This document shows positions 1-9,312 of a stretch of DNA of 64,000 nucleotides, one piece after another. Where the stretch lies: assembly GCA_964419335.1 (NCBI GenBank), contig CAYQOX010000009.1, positions 46,660 through 110,659 of the forward strand. Direction: 5' to 3'. Below the pieces are notes generated by a model. The model was given only the letters and a program-made list of their open reading frames with translations, did not search any database and was not told the DNA's origin. Both the position numbers and the translations under genes were made by a program. The stretch's first letter is position 1. Every line of letters starts with the position of its first letter. This stretch comes from CAYQOX01 sp964419335. Its GTDB lineage: Bacteria; Hinthialibacterota; Hinthialibacteria; Hinthialibacterales; Hinthialibacteraceae.

Positions 1-495
1 ACTTTGGTCAATGAGATGGAAGGTGTGGATGCACTCATCAATAACGCCGGTCTCGTGATCCGCAAAGATGTATTTAAAATCTCATTGGATGAATGGCATG
101 CCATGATCGAGACCAACATTAATGGCGTATTTTATGTGACCCGGGCGGTACTTCCTTATTTTAAGGAACAAGAAAGTGGGCATATTATTACTATCTCTTC
201 GGTCTCCGGCCATTTTCCTTTGCCAGGCGGTAGTGGATATGCAGCCAGTAAATATGCTGTTACTGGGTTTTCTGCTTCCATGTTACAGGAAGTGCGGCAA
301 TATGGAATCAAAGTCACGACCATGTTTCCGGGATCGGTGAATAACCGGGCCCCACGTGATGAATCCGAAGAAGATGCCTCATGGAAAATCCAACCGGAGG
401 AAATTGGTCAAGCATGCCGTGATGTGCTTCACACTTCACCACAAAATTGTATTAGTGAATTGGAGATTCGACCATTGCGTCCACCCAAAAAGTGA
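1..495 (+). CDS. SDR-family oxidoreductase, 5' end cut by window edge
   Basis: This is the C-terminal two thirds of a classical short-chain dehydrogenase/reductase, an NAD(P)-dependent cytosolic oxidoreductase. The reading frame is open from the first base, so the Rossmann glycine motif lies outside the window. Visible family marks are NNAG (codons 14-17), the catalytic Ser region ISSVSG (about nt 193-210) and the active-site YAASK (nt 238-252). After the catalytic Lys the chain keeps a typical SDR tail with TMFPGSV. The substrate cannot be read from the sequence. A stem-loop with a T-run follows the stop codon, so this gene ends its own transcription unit. Confidence 0.9.
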   Translation, partial: TLVNEMEGVDALINNAGLVIRKDVFKISLDEWHAMIETNINGVFYVTRAVLPYFKEQESGHIITISSVSGHFPLPGGSGYAASKYAVTGFSASMLQEVRQYGIKVTTMFPGSVNNRAPRDESEEDASWKIQPEEIGQACRDVLHTSPQNCISELEIRPLRPPKK

Positions 496-525
496 TAAGG
501 TCAGTAAATTTATCGAATCAATGAG

Positions 526-552
526 GGTGGGTGTTAAGCACTCGCCTTTTTT
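526..552 (+). terminator. Rho-independent terminator after SDR gene
   Basis: An 8-bp stem (526-533 with 539-546, two G-T wobbles) has a 5-nt loop and is followed by six T residues (547-552), 30 bases after the SDR stop. Confidence 0.7.
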
Positions 553-746
553 GTTTGGAAATAACGAAAGTAATGCCATCCTGTGAACAAGTTTTTTAAG
601 CAATTCATTGTTTTTGCAGGGGTTATACAAAAGATTAGAACAAATGAAAAAGAATAATTTTGTTTGATTTCCTTGTTTCATATCTATCATCGGGTATACT
701 CATGGCGGAATGCTTGGAAACTCATCTTTGATTTTATGAGAAAACC

Positions 747-1970
747 ATGATTGATATTGATCCGATTGTTCTAAATAATGTGACGGTGATAACCCCCTAC
801 CGCCGCGAAGAAAACTGTGCGTTGCTTCTTAACGCGGGCAAAGTGGTACAAATTGCCCGCGCCCATGAGTATGACAAAACGCACTCCGCTCATGTTTATG
901 ACTTTGAGGGACATTATGTTCTCCCCGGATTTATTGATACGCATATCCATGGAGGCAAGGGGTATGACTGCACCGATGAAGCCCCCGAAGCCTTGGATGC
1001 CATTAGTGAATTTCATGCCAGTCATGGTACTACGTCTTTGATTGCTACTGTGCCCGCTAGACCAAAGTATCAACTTTTTCGCTGCATCGAACGCATCCGT
1101 CATTATTGTGAAAACGCAGGACCGCATCGCATCATCGAAGGCATTCACCTGGAAGGTCCATTTTTGAACCCCGAAATGCACGGGGCGATTCGTCCGAATT
1201 ATATGACCTCCGCCTCGGTTGAATTATTTAACGAACTCCTGGAAGCCGGTGGGAATTGGATTCGTATTATGTCCATCGCGCCGGAAATCCCTGGGGCAAT
1301 GGAAGTGATGCGGCGTGCATCCATGGCCAAAGCCTCAATGGGATATCAAGGAATGGAAACGATTTCGCCGCTCCATCTTTCGATTGGTCACTCCAATGCG
1401 CATTATGAACAAATTTCAGAAGCGATTGATTGCGGCCTTGAAGGCGTGACCCATATTTTCAACGCGATGCCCTCTATGCATCATCGTAATCCGGGTGTCC
1501 TGGGCGGAACCATGCTGCGTGATGAATTGTTCGTTGAGGTGATCGCCGATACGGTTCATGTTCATCCCGCTATTCTCCAATTGCTTTTGAAAGTCAAAAA
1601 ACCCGACAAGATTATCCTCATTACTGACGCGATTTCTGCCTCAGGCCAGCCCGATGGGGAATACAACTTTTTAGGGCAAGAAGTTTTCTTGCGCGATGGG
1701 CGGGCTTATCTCGCCGAGGCGCCCGATACGCTTTCCGGAAGTACCTTGACGATGGATCATGCTTTGCGGACTATGGTGAAGTATACCGACGCTTCATTGG
1801 AACAGACCGCTCAGATGGCGAGTCTCAATGCCGCCCGGATTTTAGAATGGAAATACCGACGGGGCATTATTTCTGTTGGAAAAGATGCCGATTTAGTGGT
1901 TTTGGATGATGATCTCCAAGTAACCATGACGATTAAAGCCGGTCGCATTGTCTACCGTTCCGAGGAGTAG
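747..1970 (+). CDS. nagA: N-acetylglucosamine-6-phosphate deacetylase
   Basis: This cytosolic amidohydrolase removes acetate from GlcNAc-6-phosphate, feeding amino sugars from peptidoglycan or glycan breakdown into glycolysis. At 407 aa it is near normal family length. Metal and substrate motifs appear in order: DTHIHGG, the metal Glu in HLEGPF, GHSNAHY, THIFNAMPSMHHR and the catalytic Asp in LITDAISASG. The C-terminal segment GKDADLVVLDDDL is the usual amidohydrolase ending. The ribosome-binding site is weak, but no better start is seen. No nagB or PTS gene is adjacent; with galK and the fucosidase elsewhere in the window it suggests use of host or algal glycans (inference). Confidence 0.95.
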   Translation: MIDIDPIVLNNVTVITPYRREENCALLLNAGKVVQIARAHEYDKTHSAHVYDFEGHYVLPGFIDTHIHGGKGYDCTDEAPEALDAISEFHASHGTTSLIATVPARPKYQLFRCIERIRHYCENAGPHRIIEGIHLEGPFLNPEMHGAIRPNYMTSASVELFNELLEAGGNWIRIMSIAPEIPGAMEVMRRASMAKASMGYQGMETISPLHLSIGHSNAHYEQISEAIDCGLEGVTHIFNAMPSMHHRNPGVLGGTMLRDELFVEVIADTVHVHPAILQLLLKVKKPDKIILITDAISASGQPDGEYNFLGQEVFLRDGRAYLAEAPDTLSGSTLTMDHALRTMVKYTDASLEQTAQMASLNAARILEWKYRRGIISVGKDADLVVLDDDLQVTMTIKAGRIVYRSEE

Positions 1971-1988
1971 ATCAATTTGTACTCATTG

Positions 1989-3344
1989 TTAAGAAAATGG
2001 CATTTTAACCCCGCTTTTTAAACATGTCCAAATTTGGTTGTAACTCCAACTCCAAAATCGGTCATGGTCAAACGCCAGCGGAACCGGTTCTACGGCCCAT
2101 CCTCCCGGATAGCAAAAGGCTCCAATCCATTGTACGAAAATCGCGTACAAGAGCAATAAAGTGAAGATCGAGGTAAGCGATTGAGAGATCCGAATTCGGG
2201 GCCAAATGGCGGCAAGATAGAGGATAAGAAAAGGGAGTGTTTCGATTTGATAGCGCGGCCCATAATGTGAATTGCCACCCCACCAGACAACATATTTCGA
2301 AAAAACAAGTAGCAAAATGATCGGCACCGGGATTGTATAAGCGAACAATCGCCATAAATCACCTTCTTTTTTCCAAATAGTCCACATTCCCCAAAAAGAG
2401 AAAAGCAAAAATGGACTAAAGATTAATAATCCCCGGCTTGGACTGATCAACTGCCCTGCCAAGCCTATGTGCAAGGGGGTTGACCATGATTGCTCGCTTA
2501 CCCGGTCTAGCTCCCAATGCAAGGAATGAAGTACGACATCTCCACCTTTCCATGAATCAAAGAAATAAAGGTTGTAGCCAAGAAGAAGCAAAGTACAGAT
2601 TCCTGCAGGAATTGCGAACCATAATCCCCGCCAATGAAACCGAGAGAGCATCGCCAAACTAAAGATAACCGCAGCCGCTCCATTAACGGTCCGACACATT
2701 ACCGCAAATCCAGCAGCCAATCCTCCCAGCACCATCCATCGCCTGATTGCCGGTGCCTTTTCGGTTTCAAACATTCGGCACATCGCGTAAAAACAAACGC
2801 TCCACCATAACACGCTAGGGCCGTGCTGCCATAAACTTTGACCTGCGATTGGCCAGAGCGCGGTACCTAAGGTGTAGGCCGCGGTTAATATGAGGGCTCC
2901 TTTTTGATCGATTAATCGCTTAAGTGTTAAGTACAGAAAAACACCCGCTAACGCGGTGAAAGTGGCCCCAGAGAGTTTAGAGAGATATTTCCAAACCAGG
3001 TCCCCTGAACCTTTTTCTATCATCCCGCCCCATACAAATGGAGCGAAGATGGGAGCCGCCATGACTCCCGGAAAGATGGGGTAGTTGGACAAGATGTGCT
3101 CTCTTTGCTTGGATATAAAATAAGGCATGGTGTGGTAGGGGATATAATCATGGATATCATCAAGGAAAAATGTCCCTTTTTTCGCGAGATTCACAGCGAC
3201 GAATACGGTTGGTGTGGGATCGCCACTGCTTATTTCCCGTCCATTGGCCATATAAATTAAAAATGGAACAAAAAAAATGAGCAACTTATGGCGATCAAAA
3301 AGTTGAGTAATACGATCAAAGTATGGAGGAGAGTGATTATTCAT
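1989..3344 (-). CDS. Polytopic membrane protein, GT-C (family 39-like) glycosyltransferase candidate
   Basis: This 451-aa protein has about ten hydrophobic segments. An SGDPTPT motif follows the first segment and a YGPRY motif lies near residue 370. Both recall uncharacterised relatives of lipid-linked-sugar-dependent glycosyltransferases, where an Asp in the first extracytoplasmic loop is catalytic. The likely role is transfer of a sugar from a polyprenyl carrier on the outer face of the inner membrane, but neither donor nor acceptor is known. It converges on nagA with only an 18-bp gap and has no strong terminator. Family assignment rests on overall layout and two short motifs, so it is tentative. 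Confidence 0.6.
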   Translation of the reverse strand: MNNHSPPYFDRITQLFDRHKLLIFFVPFLIYMANGREISSGDPTPTVFVAVNLAKKGTFFLDDIHDYIPYHTMPYFISKQREHILSNYPIFPGVMAAPIFAPFVWGGMIEKGSGDLVWKYLSKLSGATFTALAGVFLYLTLKRLIDQKGALILTAAYTLGTALWPIAGQSLWQHGPSVLWWSVCFYAMCRMFETEKAPAIRRWMVLGGLAAGFAVMCRTVNGAAAVIFSLAMLSRFHWRGLWFAIPAGICTLLLLGYNLYFFDSWKGGDVVLHSLHWELDRVSEQSWSTPLHIGLAGQLISPSRGLLIFSPFLLFSFWGMWTIWKKEGDLWRLFAYTIPVPIILLLVFSKYVVWWGGNSHYGPRYQIETLPFLILYLAAIWPRIRISQSLTSIFTLLLLYAIFVQWIGAFCYPGGWAVEPVPLAFDHDRFWSWSYNQIWTCLKSGVKMPFS

Positions 3345-3395
3345 TGATTCCTTATGTGTTTTTCCAACAATTTTTATATTATTTTAGCCAAAAGT

Positions 3396-3424
3396 TTTAC
3401 GTTTTCGATACTTTCTAGTATAAT
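3396..3424 (+). promoter_or_regulatory. Sigma-70-type promoter for glycine-zipper lipoprotein
   Basis: A -35 element TTTACG (3396-3401), a 17-nt spacer and a perfect -10 TATAAT (3419-3424) lie about 60 bases before the start codon, in an AT-rich intergenic region. Confidence 0.6.
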
Positions 3425-3485
3425 GAAGAAAAAAAGAACTAACGAAAAGGAAATTTCTTAAAGGTCGTTAGCGGGAGGTGGAAAA

Positions 3486-3884
3486 ATGAATCGATATACC
3501 ATAATACCCAGTTTGATACTCATAGCGGGATTGGCGATTATTGTTACAGGGTGCCAAACCACTGCAGCCCAACGAGGCGCATTAGGGGGTGGTGCTCTAG
3601 GTGCTGCCGCAGGTCAGATTCTCGGTGGAGACACGGAAAGTACATTAATCGGTACAGGGGTTGGAGCCTTAGGTGGCGCTGTTTTTAATGATTACGTCGA
3701 TCAGCAAAAGAAAAATTCTTACTATGATGGTTATAATCGCGGAACAACTAGCTCGAGCCCATCAAAGCAAAGTAATCAGTCGGCTCCTCAACAGTCATCG
3801 ACTCCTCCGCCAACTTCTTCGCAATCGAGTGATAACGTTCAAGAGCATCATCACACCCATAATCATTATTACTACGATCGCTGA
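3486..3884 (+). CDS. Glycine-zipper lipoprotein
   Basis: This 132-aa protein has an N-terminal signal peptide ending in lipobox VTGC (Cys23), so it should be lipidated and placed in the outer membrane. Residues about 30-65 are a glycine-zipper segment (GALGGGALGAAAG and GTGVGALGGAV) of the YMGG/Rick_17kDa kind, which forms membrane-embedded helices in Gram-negative lipoproteins. A Ser/Pro/Gln-rich linker follows, then a His-rich tail (EHHHTHNHYYY) that could bind metal. A GGGAGG ribosome-binding site, an upstream TATAAT promoter and a strong downstream terminator mark it as a monocistronic, probably well-expressed gene. A structural or stress role is plausible but not shown. Confidence 0.85.
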   Translation: MNRYTIIPSLILIAGLAIIVTGCQTTAAQRGALGGGALGAAAGQILGGDTESTLIGTGVGALGGAVFNDYVDQQKKNSYYDGYNRGTTSSSPSKQSNQSAPQQSSTPPPTSSQSSDNVQEHHHTHNHYYYDR

Positions 3885-3911
3885 TCCTGCTCTAATAAAG
3901 AGAGATAAAAC

Positions 3912-3940
3912 AAAGCCCGGAGGGATTCCCCCGGGCTTTT
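3912..3940. terminator. Bidirectional terminator between lipoprotein and macroglobulin genes
   Basis: A 9-bp GC-rich stem (3912-3920 with 3931-3939) has T-rich tracts on both strands. It lies between the converging lipoprotein gene and macroglobulin operon and can serve both. Confidence 0.85.
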
Positions 3941-3962
3941 GATTTGATTCGTAACATTTTCC

Positions 3963-6900
3963 TTATTTCACTTTCAGTTCTTGAGGCGGGGCCGTCTTTT
4001 TGTTTTCAGGATTGTAATATTCATAGATGGTCGATTCCGGCGCTTTGGCTACCATCGGCAAGGTCGCTTTCATGGGAACCTCCAAGGTAAGTTCCTGCTT
4101 GCCGTCCATGGTTTTTATATAGATTAACAACTGCCGGCTCATGACCGTATATTTCTCTATAGTTCGGTTTTCCACATATTCATCCAAATCAGGCGTTTGT
4201 ACTTGGAAACCCGGAGGAATGCCGATATCGATCATAACCATCTCAGCAGGGAAGGGAAGTTTGTTATTGGCTATAATCTGCGCCGTGACGGTATCATTGC
4301 GCCGCAGTTCACTGCGATCGTATTCTACTTTGATATCAAATGAGTCTTTGGCCTCATGCTCTTGCCAAGGCATAAAGTACTTTCCCACGATTTGATACAG
4401 CAGCTGCCCCTCGCCTTCGAGAGTAATCTCGACCTCATTTTCATTCGCCTTGGCAAACTGGCTCACATTGATTTGCCGAAAGATGTCAGAATATTCTGGT
4501 GTGATTTCAATTTTCTCTGCTTGTTCATCGTTCACATGAATGATGACTGTAGCATCGGCTTTTTGCGTACGTGATTGCAGCGAGTAAAGTAAAGCCTTAA
4601 GCGCCATGACGGTGCCATGAGTCGTACCCCAGGTGCCATTCGGGTCTTTTTGTTCGATCAGCCAGTTCAATGCCTTGTTTAACTCTTGAGAAAAGCGTCC
4701 ATCCTTAAGCAACGCCAGACAAGCCCATGCGGTCGTTTCGACAGAAGCATGGTTCCCTCGGGCAAAACTCATACTTGCTTCTGCTTCCCAATGCATGGTA
4801 TCGCCCTTTAAAGCACCCAGATCCACGAGTCGATTAACGCTCTTCTTCGTGGTTTCATGACTAGGGGCGAGCGACAGGAGGGCGTTGCAGAGGATAGAAA
4901 GTGTATAGGCATCTTCAGCTTCGTTGGCATCGTTGAGCAAATAGTTTTTGCTCTTCTTCAAGCGTGGATCAAGGTTATCGCTCCGACTAGGAGCCATTTG
5001 ATTACTGGCTATATTCGGATTCATACGTGGGCCCATACTGGCCTTTTCTAAGGCATAAGCGACGTAGGCAGTTACCAGCAGATCATTCTCTTGGATGGAT
5101 TTCCACATTTCGGCATGGGCGTATTGTTGATCCGGTTCCCACGTACCATCTTCTTTCATTTGGCTGTAAAGCCATTCGCGAGTACGGGTGATGACGTTTT
5201 CGTCGATCGGATAAACCTGAGCCATATCGATGAATTCCATGAGCCCATAAGCAGAGAGGATTCGATTCGCCGGTGGATTACCGAAGACTTCGAAGCCCCC
5301 ATCGTTGATTTCGAAAGTGAGCAGACGCTGATAGCCCAAATTGATGTACTCACGCGCTTTCATTTCAATTTCTGGGGTAATTTGATCGGTCTGCTGCATA
5401 TAATTCAGTGCAAGAATGTTTGGATAGGTGGTGGAACTGGTTTGCTCAAAGCACCCAAAGGGCATATGCAAAATCGCATCCAATCCTTCCACCACTTGGC
5501 TAAACATGCCGGGATAAATTTTGACGAACAGCTGATCCGCACCCTCGATACGCCCTTGAGGATAGGTGATGGTTTTCTGAACGTTTTGCGAAAGCCTTCC
5601 ATTTTCTGTTTGATAATGAGATTCGCCATTGGGACGTACTTCAATCGAACGCCCGATCGCATCGTTATCTTTTGAGCCCCAACCGTAGACGGTAATAGGG
5701 TGTTCACCCAGTTTCTTTGCTTGGATGCGGTAAGAAACCGAAGTCACTTCTTCAGCGGCAACTTGCACCGTACGTTTGTATTCACCTTCAAGTAAATCAA
5801 ACCAACCGGTTTTTTCCAATTCTACCTCGACAATTTGTGGTTCATCCAGATAATTATAAACCGCCACAGGAATGGTTACTTCATCATCCTTGATCAAAGC
5901 GATCGGCAAATCGAGATCGATAAAAAAGGGCTTGAAGACATTCATCGCTGAGGTCGTATCCCCAATGGCACCACTTTTGTCGTTGGCCATGGCTGACATA
6001 CGCCATGTGGTAATGGAATCAGCTGCGGGCAGGGTCATGGTGATAAGACCTTGCTCATCCGTGATCATTTCCGGAGTGTAGAATAAGGTTTCAGGGAAAT
6101 AGCGCCGTACGCGAACGGATTCTTCCTCCTTTTGTTCTTCATCACTGAGGATGATTTTTTGCTTTTTAAGCCATTCTTGCTTTTCTTCTTCGCTCATCTC
6201 CGAGATTTCAGCGATTGTTTCCTCAAGTCTAAGTTCATCAATACCAGCGAATTGTTCGGCTGCTTTTTGTAATTGTTTCTCATCGATCTCCCCATTGACC
6301 ACCAAGGGGCCTAAGGATTCGCCGATCGAGTCTTGCGCTTGTTTGAGTTCTTCCTCGGAAAGTGTGTCATCATCCCTATCTACCATGGAGAAATAATAAG
6401 TATTTGCTTGGTCTTCCGCGGGTTTAAGAGCACTCATTTCTGCTTTTTGAGCCATCTCTGCGAAATTGTCTCGAATATCAGGACGTCCAGCAGAGAGATC
6501 TTCTCCAAACCGGCGTCTTTCTCTCTGAGGTTCATCGGCCAAGCCGAATTGAAGCGAATCAAGTTTGTCAACGCGTGCCGTTTTTGATTCAACGGCTTTA
6601 GCCATGGGCATGGCGAATGCTTCACCACGAACATCTTGATCCACCCCTCCAACACCGGCTCCACCCGCGCGTTGCATTTGAATATTATCTTCTTGCCCTA
6701 GTCGTCTTCCTTCACCTTCTAAAACTTCACCGTCTCTATCGAATCGTTTTTTGTATAATCTGACGTTGCTCTTTTTATCTCTAACAATATAACCAGTTCG
6801 AAAAGCCACGGTTTTGATATCGTCCTGGGTTTGTAGTTCTCCATCGGTTCCTGGACTGGCTAAGAAGAGGTTGTTATCCTCATACATCATATAGGGTTGA

Positions 6901-9302
6901 TTCCAGGGATCGCTTAACGAAAATGCGGATAATTCTTTGCCCTGTTCAAGCAGGATTTCATCCACGGGACGCGGCAAGTTGTTTAGTGGAATAGAAATAT
7001 CCAAAAACGCTTCTTGCAACTTTTGTAAATCTTGAGAAATGATAGAGCGGTTGCGTTGCAGCGTATTCTCGTTTAATGAAAAGTCGGAATGCTTATCCAC
7101 CTTGGCGAGCAGAGCCTTGGATAAATTTGCATTTTCTTGATAGGCACGTGCAGAAAGACGCACCACTTTATCCATCTGATAACCATGGATTTCAACCTTG
7201 GGTTCTAATAGTTCTTTCTCGATGGCAAAAAAGACTTTTGCCAATCCCGGTTCTTTCTCGGCAAGGCTGTACACACTTTCGTCTACCACGTGCATGCCAA
7301 TAGCCGCCCGCACCGGGTTGCCCTTTGCGTCACGCACGGCAATGGATAATTTTGCGGGAACACCGGGTTCATAACGTTCCTGATCGGTTTTGATATCGAT
7401 ATCCAGATCGTCATCGCGGGTGACAATGACTTGCCGGGTATCCCGAATCATATGGCCATCCGCTCGAACTACATAAGCATTGATTTGCAAGGTGCCTGCT
7501 AAGGTGTGATCCAACGGCAGTTGCAAAGAGGCTTTTTTCTTTTGCAAACGAACGGTTTTCGTCAAGACCGTTTGATTATTTTTGATCAGATCGACAAACA
7601 CGGGTTCCTTATCGCTAAAGGAGCCGAAAACATCTAGCTTCAATTCATCACCCATAGAATAAATGCCTTTATTGGGGCGAAGTAAAATTTGTTGGGTGTC
7701 AGTTTCTATAGGAATATCGATATCCTTCACAACAGTTTGATCATCGATTTCTGCCGTGATTTTTAAAGTAGGTAGTTCAGGACGATAGACCGAATCCCCT
7801 TTCGTGGGAGTTAGTTGGATAGCGGTGATGCCTTGTTCATCACTTTTGAGTTCGATCGGGGATTGTAAAAAACGTGATTCCACTTTCAATTCCGGTATCG
7901 CTACGCTTCCATCGGGACGGGAGGTAACCAGGTAAATTTCATTCATCACATCCGCGACCAATTGCCCGCTTTCGGGAACCGCTTCGATCTGCAAAGGATC
8001 AGGGGCGACGAAGAATGTGTGAATTTTTTGTTCTTCATGATCGGCGGTATCGCGCACCCGCACATCCATTTGGATTACAGTTTTTCCTTTAAAGGAGGGC
8101 TGGCCTACCAGTTTCTGGGGGATTGCAAACTCGTATTCAAATTTTCCCTCAGCGTCGGTTTTCCCTTCAACTTTAGCAAATTCATTAAAGCCCACATCAA
8201 AGCAATTCGCGACCATGGTTACCTTGGCCTCGGAAACCGGTCTTCCGAAGAAATAGTTGGATTCTAGTTTTCCTTTAACCATTTGTCCCGGGGTATAGAA
8301 TTTCTTGTCGTTATTGAGATGGATGCGAAACTTGGGCAACACATATTCATACACTCGAACGCTTTTTTCGCTGATGTCCTCATCCATAATGGCTTTGATC
8401 TTATAGTTGCCTTGATTCACTTCATCTGCCAGTTGAAAATCCGCAGCGGCAATACCGAATTCGGAAGTTTTTAAGATTTGCTTAAATACTTTGTTGTTCT
8501 TGCCATCATACACTTCAAGAGTGATGTCCCGATCGGCGACCGGCTTTCCTGTGGCTTTATGGGCTGTTAACGTACGGATATGGATAAGTTGCCCGGGTTG
8601 ATACACCGGTTTATCTGACATGACCAGGATCTTGGTGCCAGGAAGCACACGAATTGGTGAAGAGATTTCATCCGTACCCAGTTCTGATTCCACCTTGACC
8701 GTGAGTTCGCGTTCTCCCTGCAGAGATTCTGGCACTTCGAAGGAAATCGAAGCAGTACCATGTTCATCAGTGTGTGTCTCTTTATGAACGTAACTTTTCC
8801 CGTTGTCTTGCGGGGCGGAAAGAATTTTAATTTTTGCGTCTTCGATGGGGTCTTGGCCGGGGCTTTGAGTAACGATAACCCGCAAAGAAGCCTTACTTCC
8901 GCTAAGCCATTCACGTTGACCTAGAACATGAATCTCTTGCTTTTTCTTTGTCTCAGAGAAGCGTTTGAGCCATAATTGTTCTGCAAATTCAATCTGAACC
9001 ATGCAGTCTTTGGGGGCATCGATCGATTTATCCAGCGGCAAAGCGATTTCTTCAAAATGGGTGCCATTTAACAGGATGACTTTTTTAACCGCTTTGGCCA
9101 AAGGTTGATAGTTGGAATCAAGCAATGTGAGTGTGATATCATCGACCCAGCTTTGCTCGCTGGGATTTTTAAGTTCCAATTTGACGAGCACCGATTCGCC
9201 CGAGGGTTGTAATTCGATCGTATTCCGTTCCAGTGTCACTTCTGCCGGGGCAGGAAAGACAATGAACAAAGCGATAAACGTAGTTAAAAGTTGGGTTTTC
9301 AT
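3963..9302 (-). CDS. Secreted alpha-2-macroglobulin-family protein with thioester
   Basis: This 1779-aa protein is a bacterial macroglobulin, a periplasmic or secreted trap thought to bind proteases covalently. The chosen ATG (9302) follows a GAGGTG ribosome-binding site overlapping the upstream gene's stop; a longer ORF with an upstream Met exists but lacks such a site. The signal peptide ends at PAPA, with no lipobox. MG-type beta domains fill about residues 20-740 (the MG2-like motif KPVYQPGQ is clear). The A2M core begins near RYFPETLFYTPE. The thioester motif GCFEQ has Cys1284 and Gln1287, and helical thioester and receptor-like domains follow. Residues about 748-832 resemble pseudopilin GspG, and a low-complexity, acidic bait-like stretch follows to about 1060. 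It is the last gene of the ECF operon; no pbpC neighbour is seen. Confidence 0.93.
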   Translation of the reverse strand: MKTQLLTTFIALFIVFPAPAEVTLERNTIELQPSGESVLVKLELKNPSEQSWVDDITLTLLDSNYQPLAKAVKKVILLNGTHFEEIALPLDKSIDAPKDCMVQIEFAEQLWLKRFSETKKKQEIHVLGQREWLSGSKASLRVIVTQSPGQDPIEDAKIKILSAPQDNGKSYVHKETHTDEHGTASISFEVPESLQGERELTVKVESELGTDEISSPIRVLPGTKILVMSDKPVYQPGQLIHIRTLTAHKATGKPVADRDITLEVYDGKNNKVFKQILKTSEFGIAAADFQLADEVNQGNYKIKAIMDEDISEKSVRVYEYVLPKFRIHLNNDKKFYTPGQMVKGKLESNYFFGRPVSEAKVTMVANCFDVGFNEFAKVEGKTDAEGKFEYEFAIPQKLVGQPSFKGKTVIQMDVRVRDTADHEEQKIHTFFVAPDPLQIEAVPESGQLVADVMNEIYLVTSRPDGSVAIPELKVESRFLQSPIELKSDEQGITAIQLTPTKGDSVYRPELPTLKITAEIDDQTVVKDIDIPIETDTQQILLRPNKGIYSMGDELKLDVFGSFSDKEPVFVDLIKNNQTVLTKTVRLQKKKASLQLPLDHTLAGTLQINAYVVRADGHMIRDTRQVIVTRDDDLDIDIKTDQERYEPGVPAKLSIAVRDAKGNPVRAAIGMHVVDESVYSLAEKEPGLAKVFFAIEKELLEPKVEIHGYQMDKVVRLSARAYQENANLSKALLAKVDKHSDFSLNENTLQRNRSIISQDLQKLQEAFLDISIPLNNLPRPVDEILLEQGKELSAFSLSDPWNQPYMMYEDNNLFLASPGTDGELQTQDDIKTVAFRTGYIVRDKKSNVRLYKKRFDRDGEVLEGEGRRLGQEDNIQMQRAGGAGVGGVDQDVRGEAFAMPMAKAVESKTARVDKLDSLQFGLADEPQRERRRFGEDLSAGRPDIRDNFAEMAQKAEMSALKPAEDQANTYYFSMVDRDDDTLSEEELKQAQDSIGESLGPLVVNGEIDEKQLQKAAEQFAGIDELRLEETIAEISEMSEEEKQEWLKKQKIILSDEEQKEEESVRVRRYFPETLFYTPEMITDEQGLITMTLPAADSITTWRMSAMANDKSGAIGDTTSAMNVFKPFFIDLDLPIALIKDDEVTIPVAVYNYLDEPQIVEVELEKTGWFDLLEGEYKRTVQVAAEEVTSVSYRIQAKKLGEHPITVYGWGSKDNDAIGRSIEVRPNGESHYQTENGRLSQNVQKTITYPQGRIEGADQLFVKIYPGMFSQVVEGLDAILHMPFGCFEQTSSTTYPNILALNYMQQTDQITPEIEMKAREYINLGYQRLLTFEINDGGFEVFGNPPANRILSAYGLMEFIDMAQVYPIDENVITRTREWLYSQMKEDGTWEPDQQYAHAEMWKSIQENDLLVTAYVAYALEKASMGPRMNPNIASNQMAPSRSDNLDPRLKKSKNYLLNDANEAEDAYTLSILCNALLSLAPSHETTKKSVNRLVDLGALKGDTMHWEAEASMSFARGNHASVETTAWACLALLKDGRFSQELNKALNWLIEQKDPNGTWGTTHGTVMALKALLYSLQSRTQKADATVIIHVNDEQAEKIEITPEYSDIFRQINVSQFAKANENEVEITLEGEGQLLYQIVGKYFMPWQEHEAKDSFDIKVEYDRSELRRNDTVTAQIIANNKLPFPAEMVMIDIGIPPGFQVQTPDLDEYVENRTIEKYTVMSRQLLIYIKTMDGKQELTLEVPMKATLPMVAKAPESTIYEYYNPENKKTAPPQELKVK

Positions 9303-9312
9303 GGTATACACC

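Noticed and set aside
5091..5675. 194-codon open frame on the plus strand inside the macroglobulin gene
   Set aside because: It is antisense to a clearly conserved protein, has no ribosome-binding site and reads as non-protein-like sequence.
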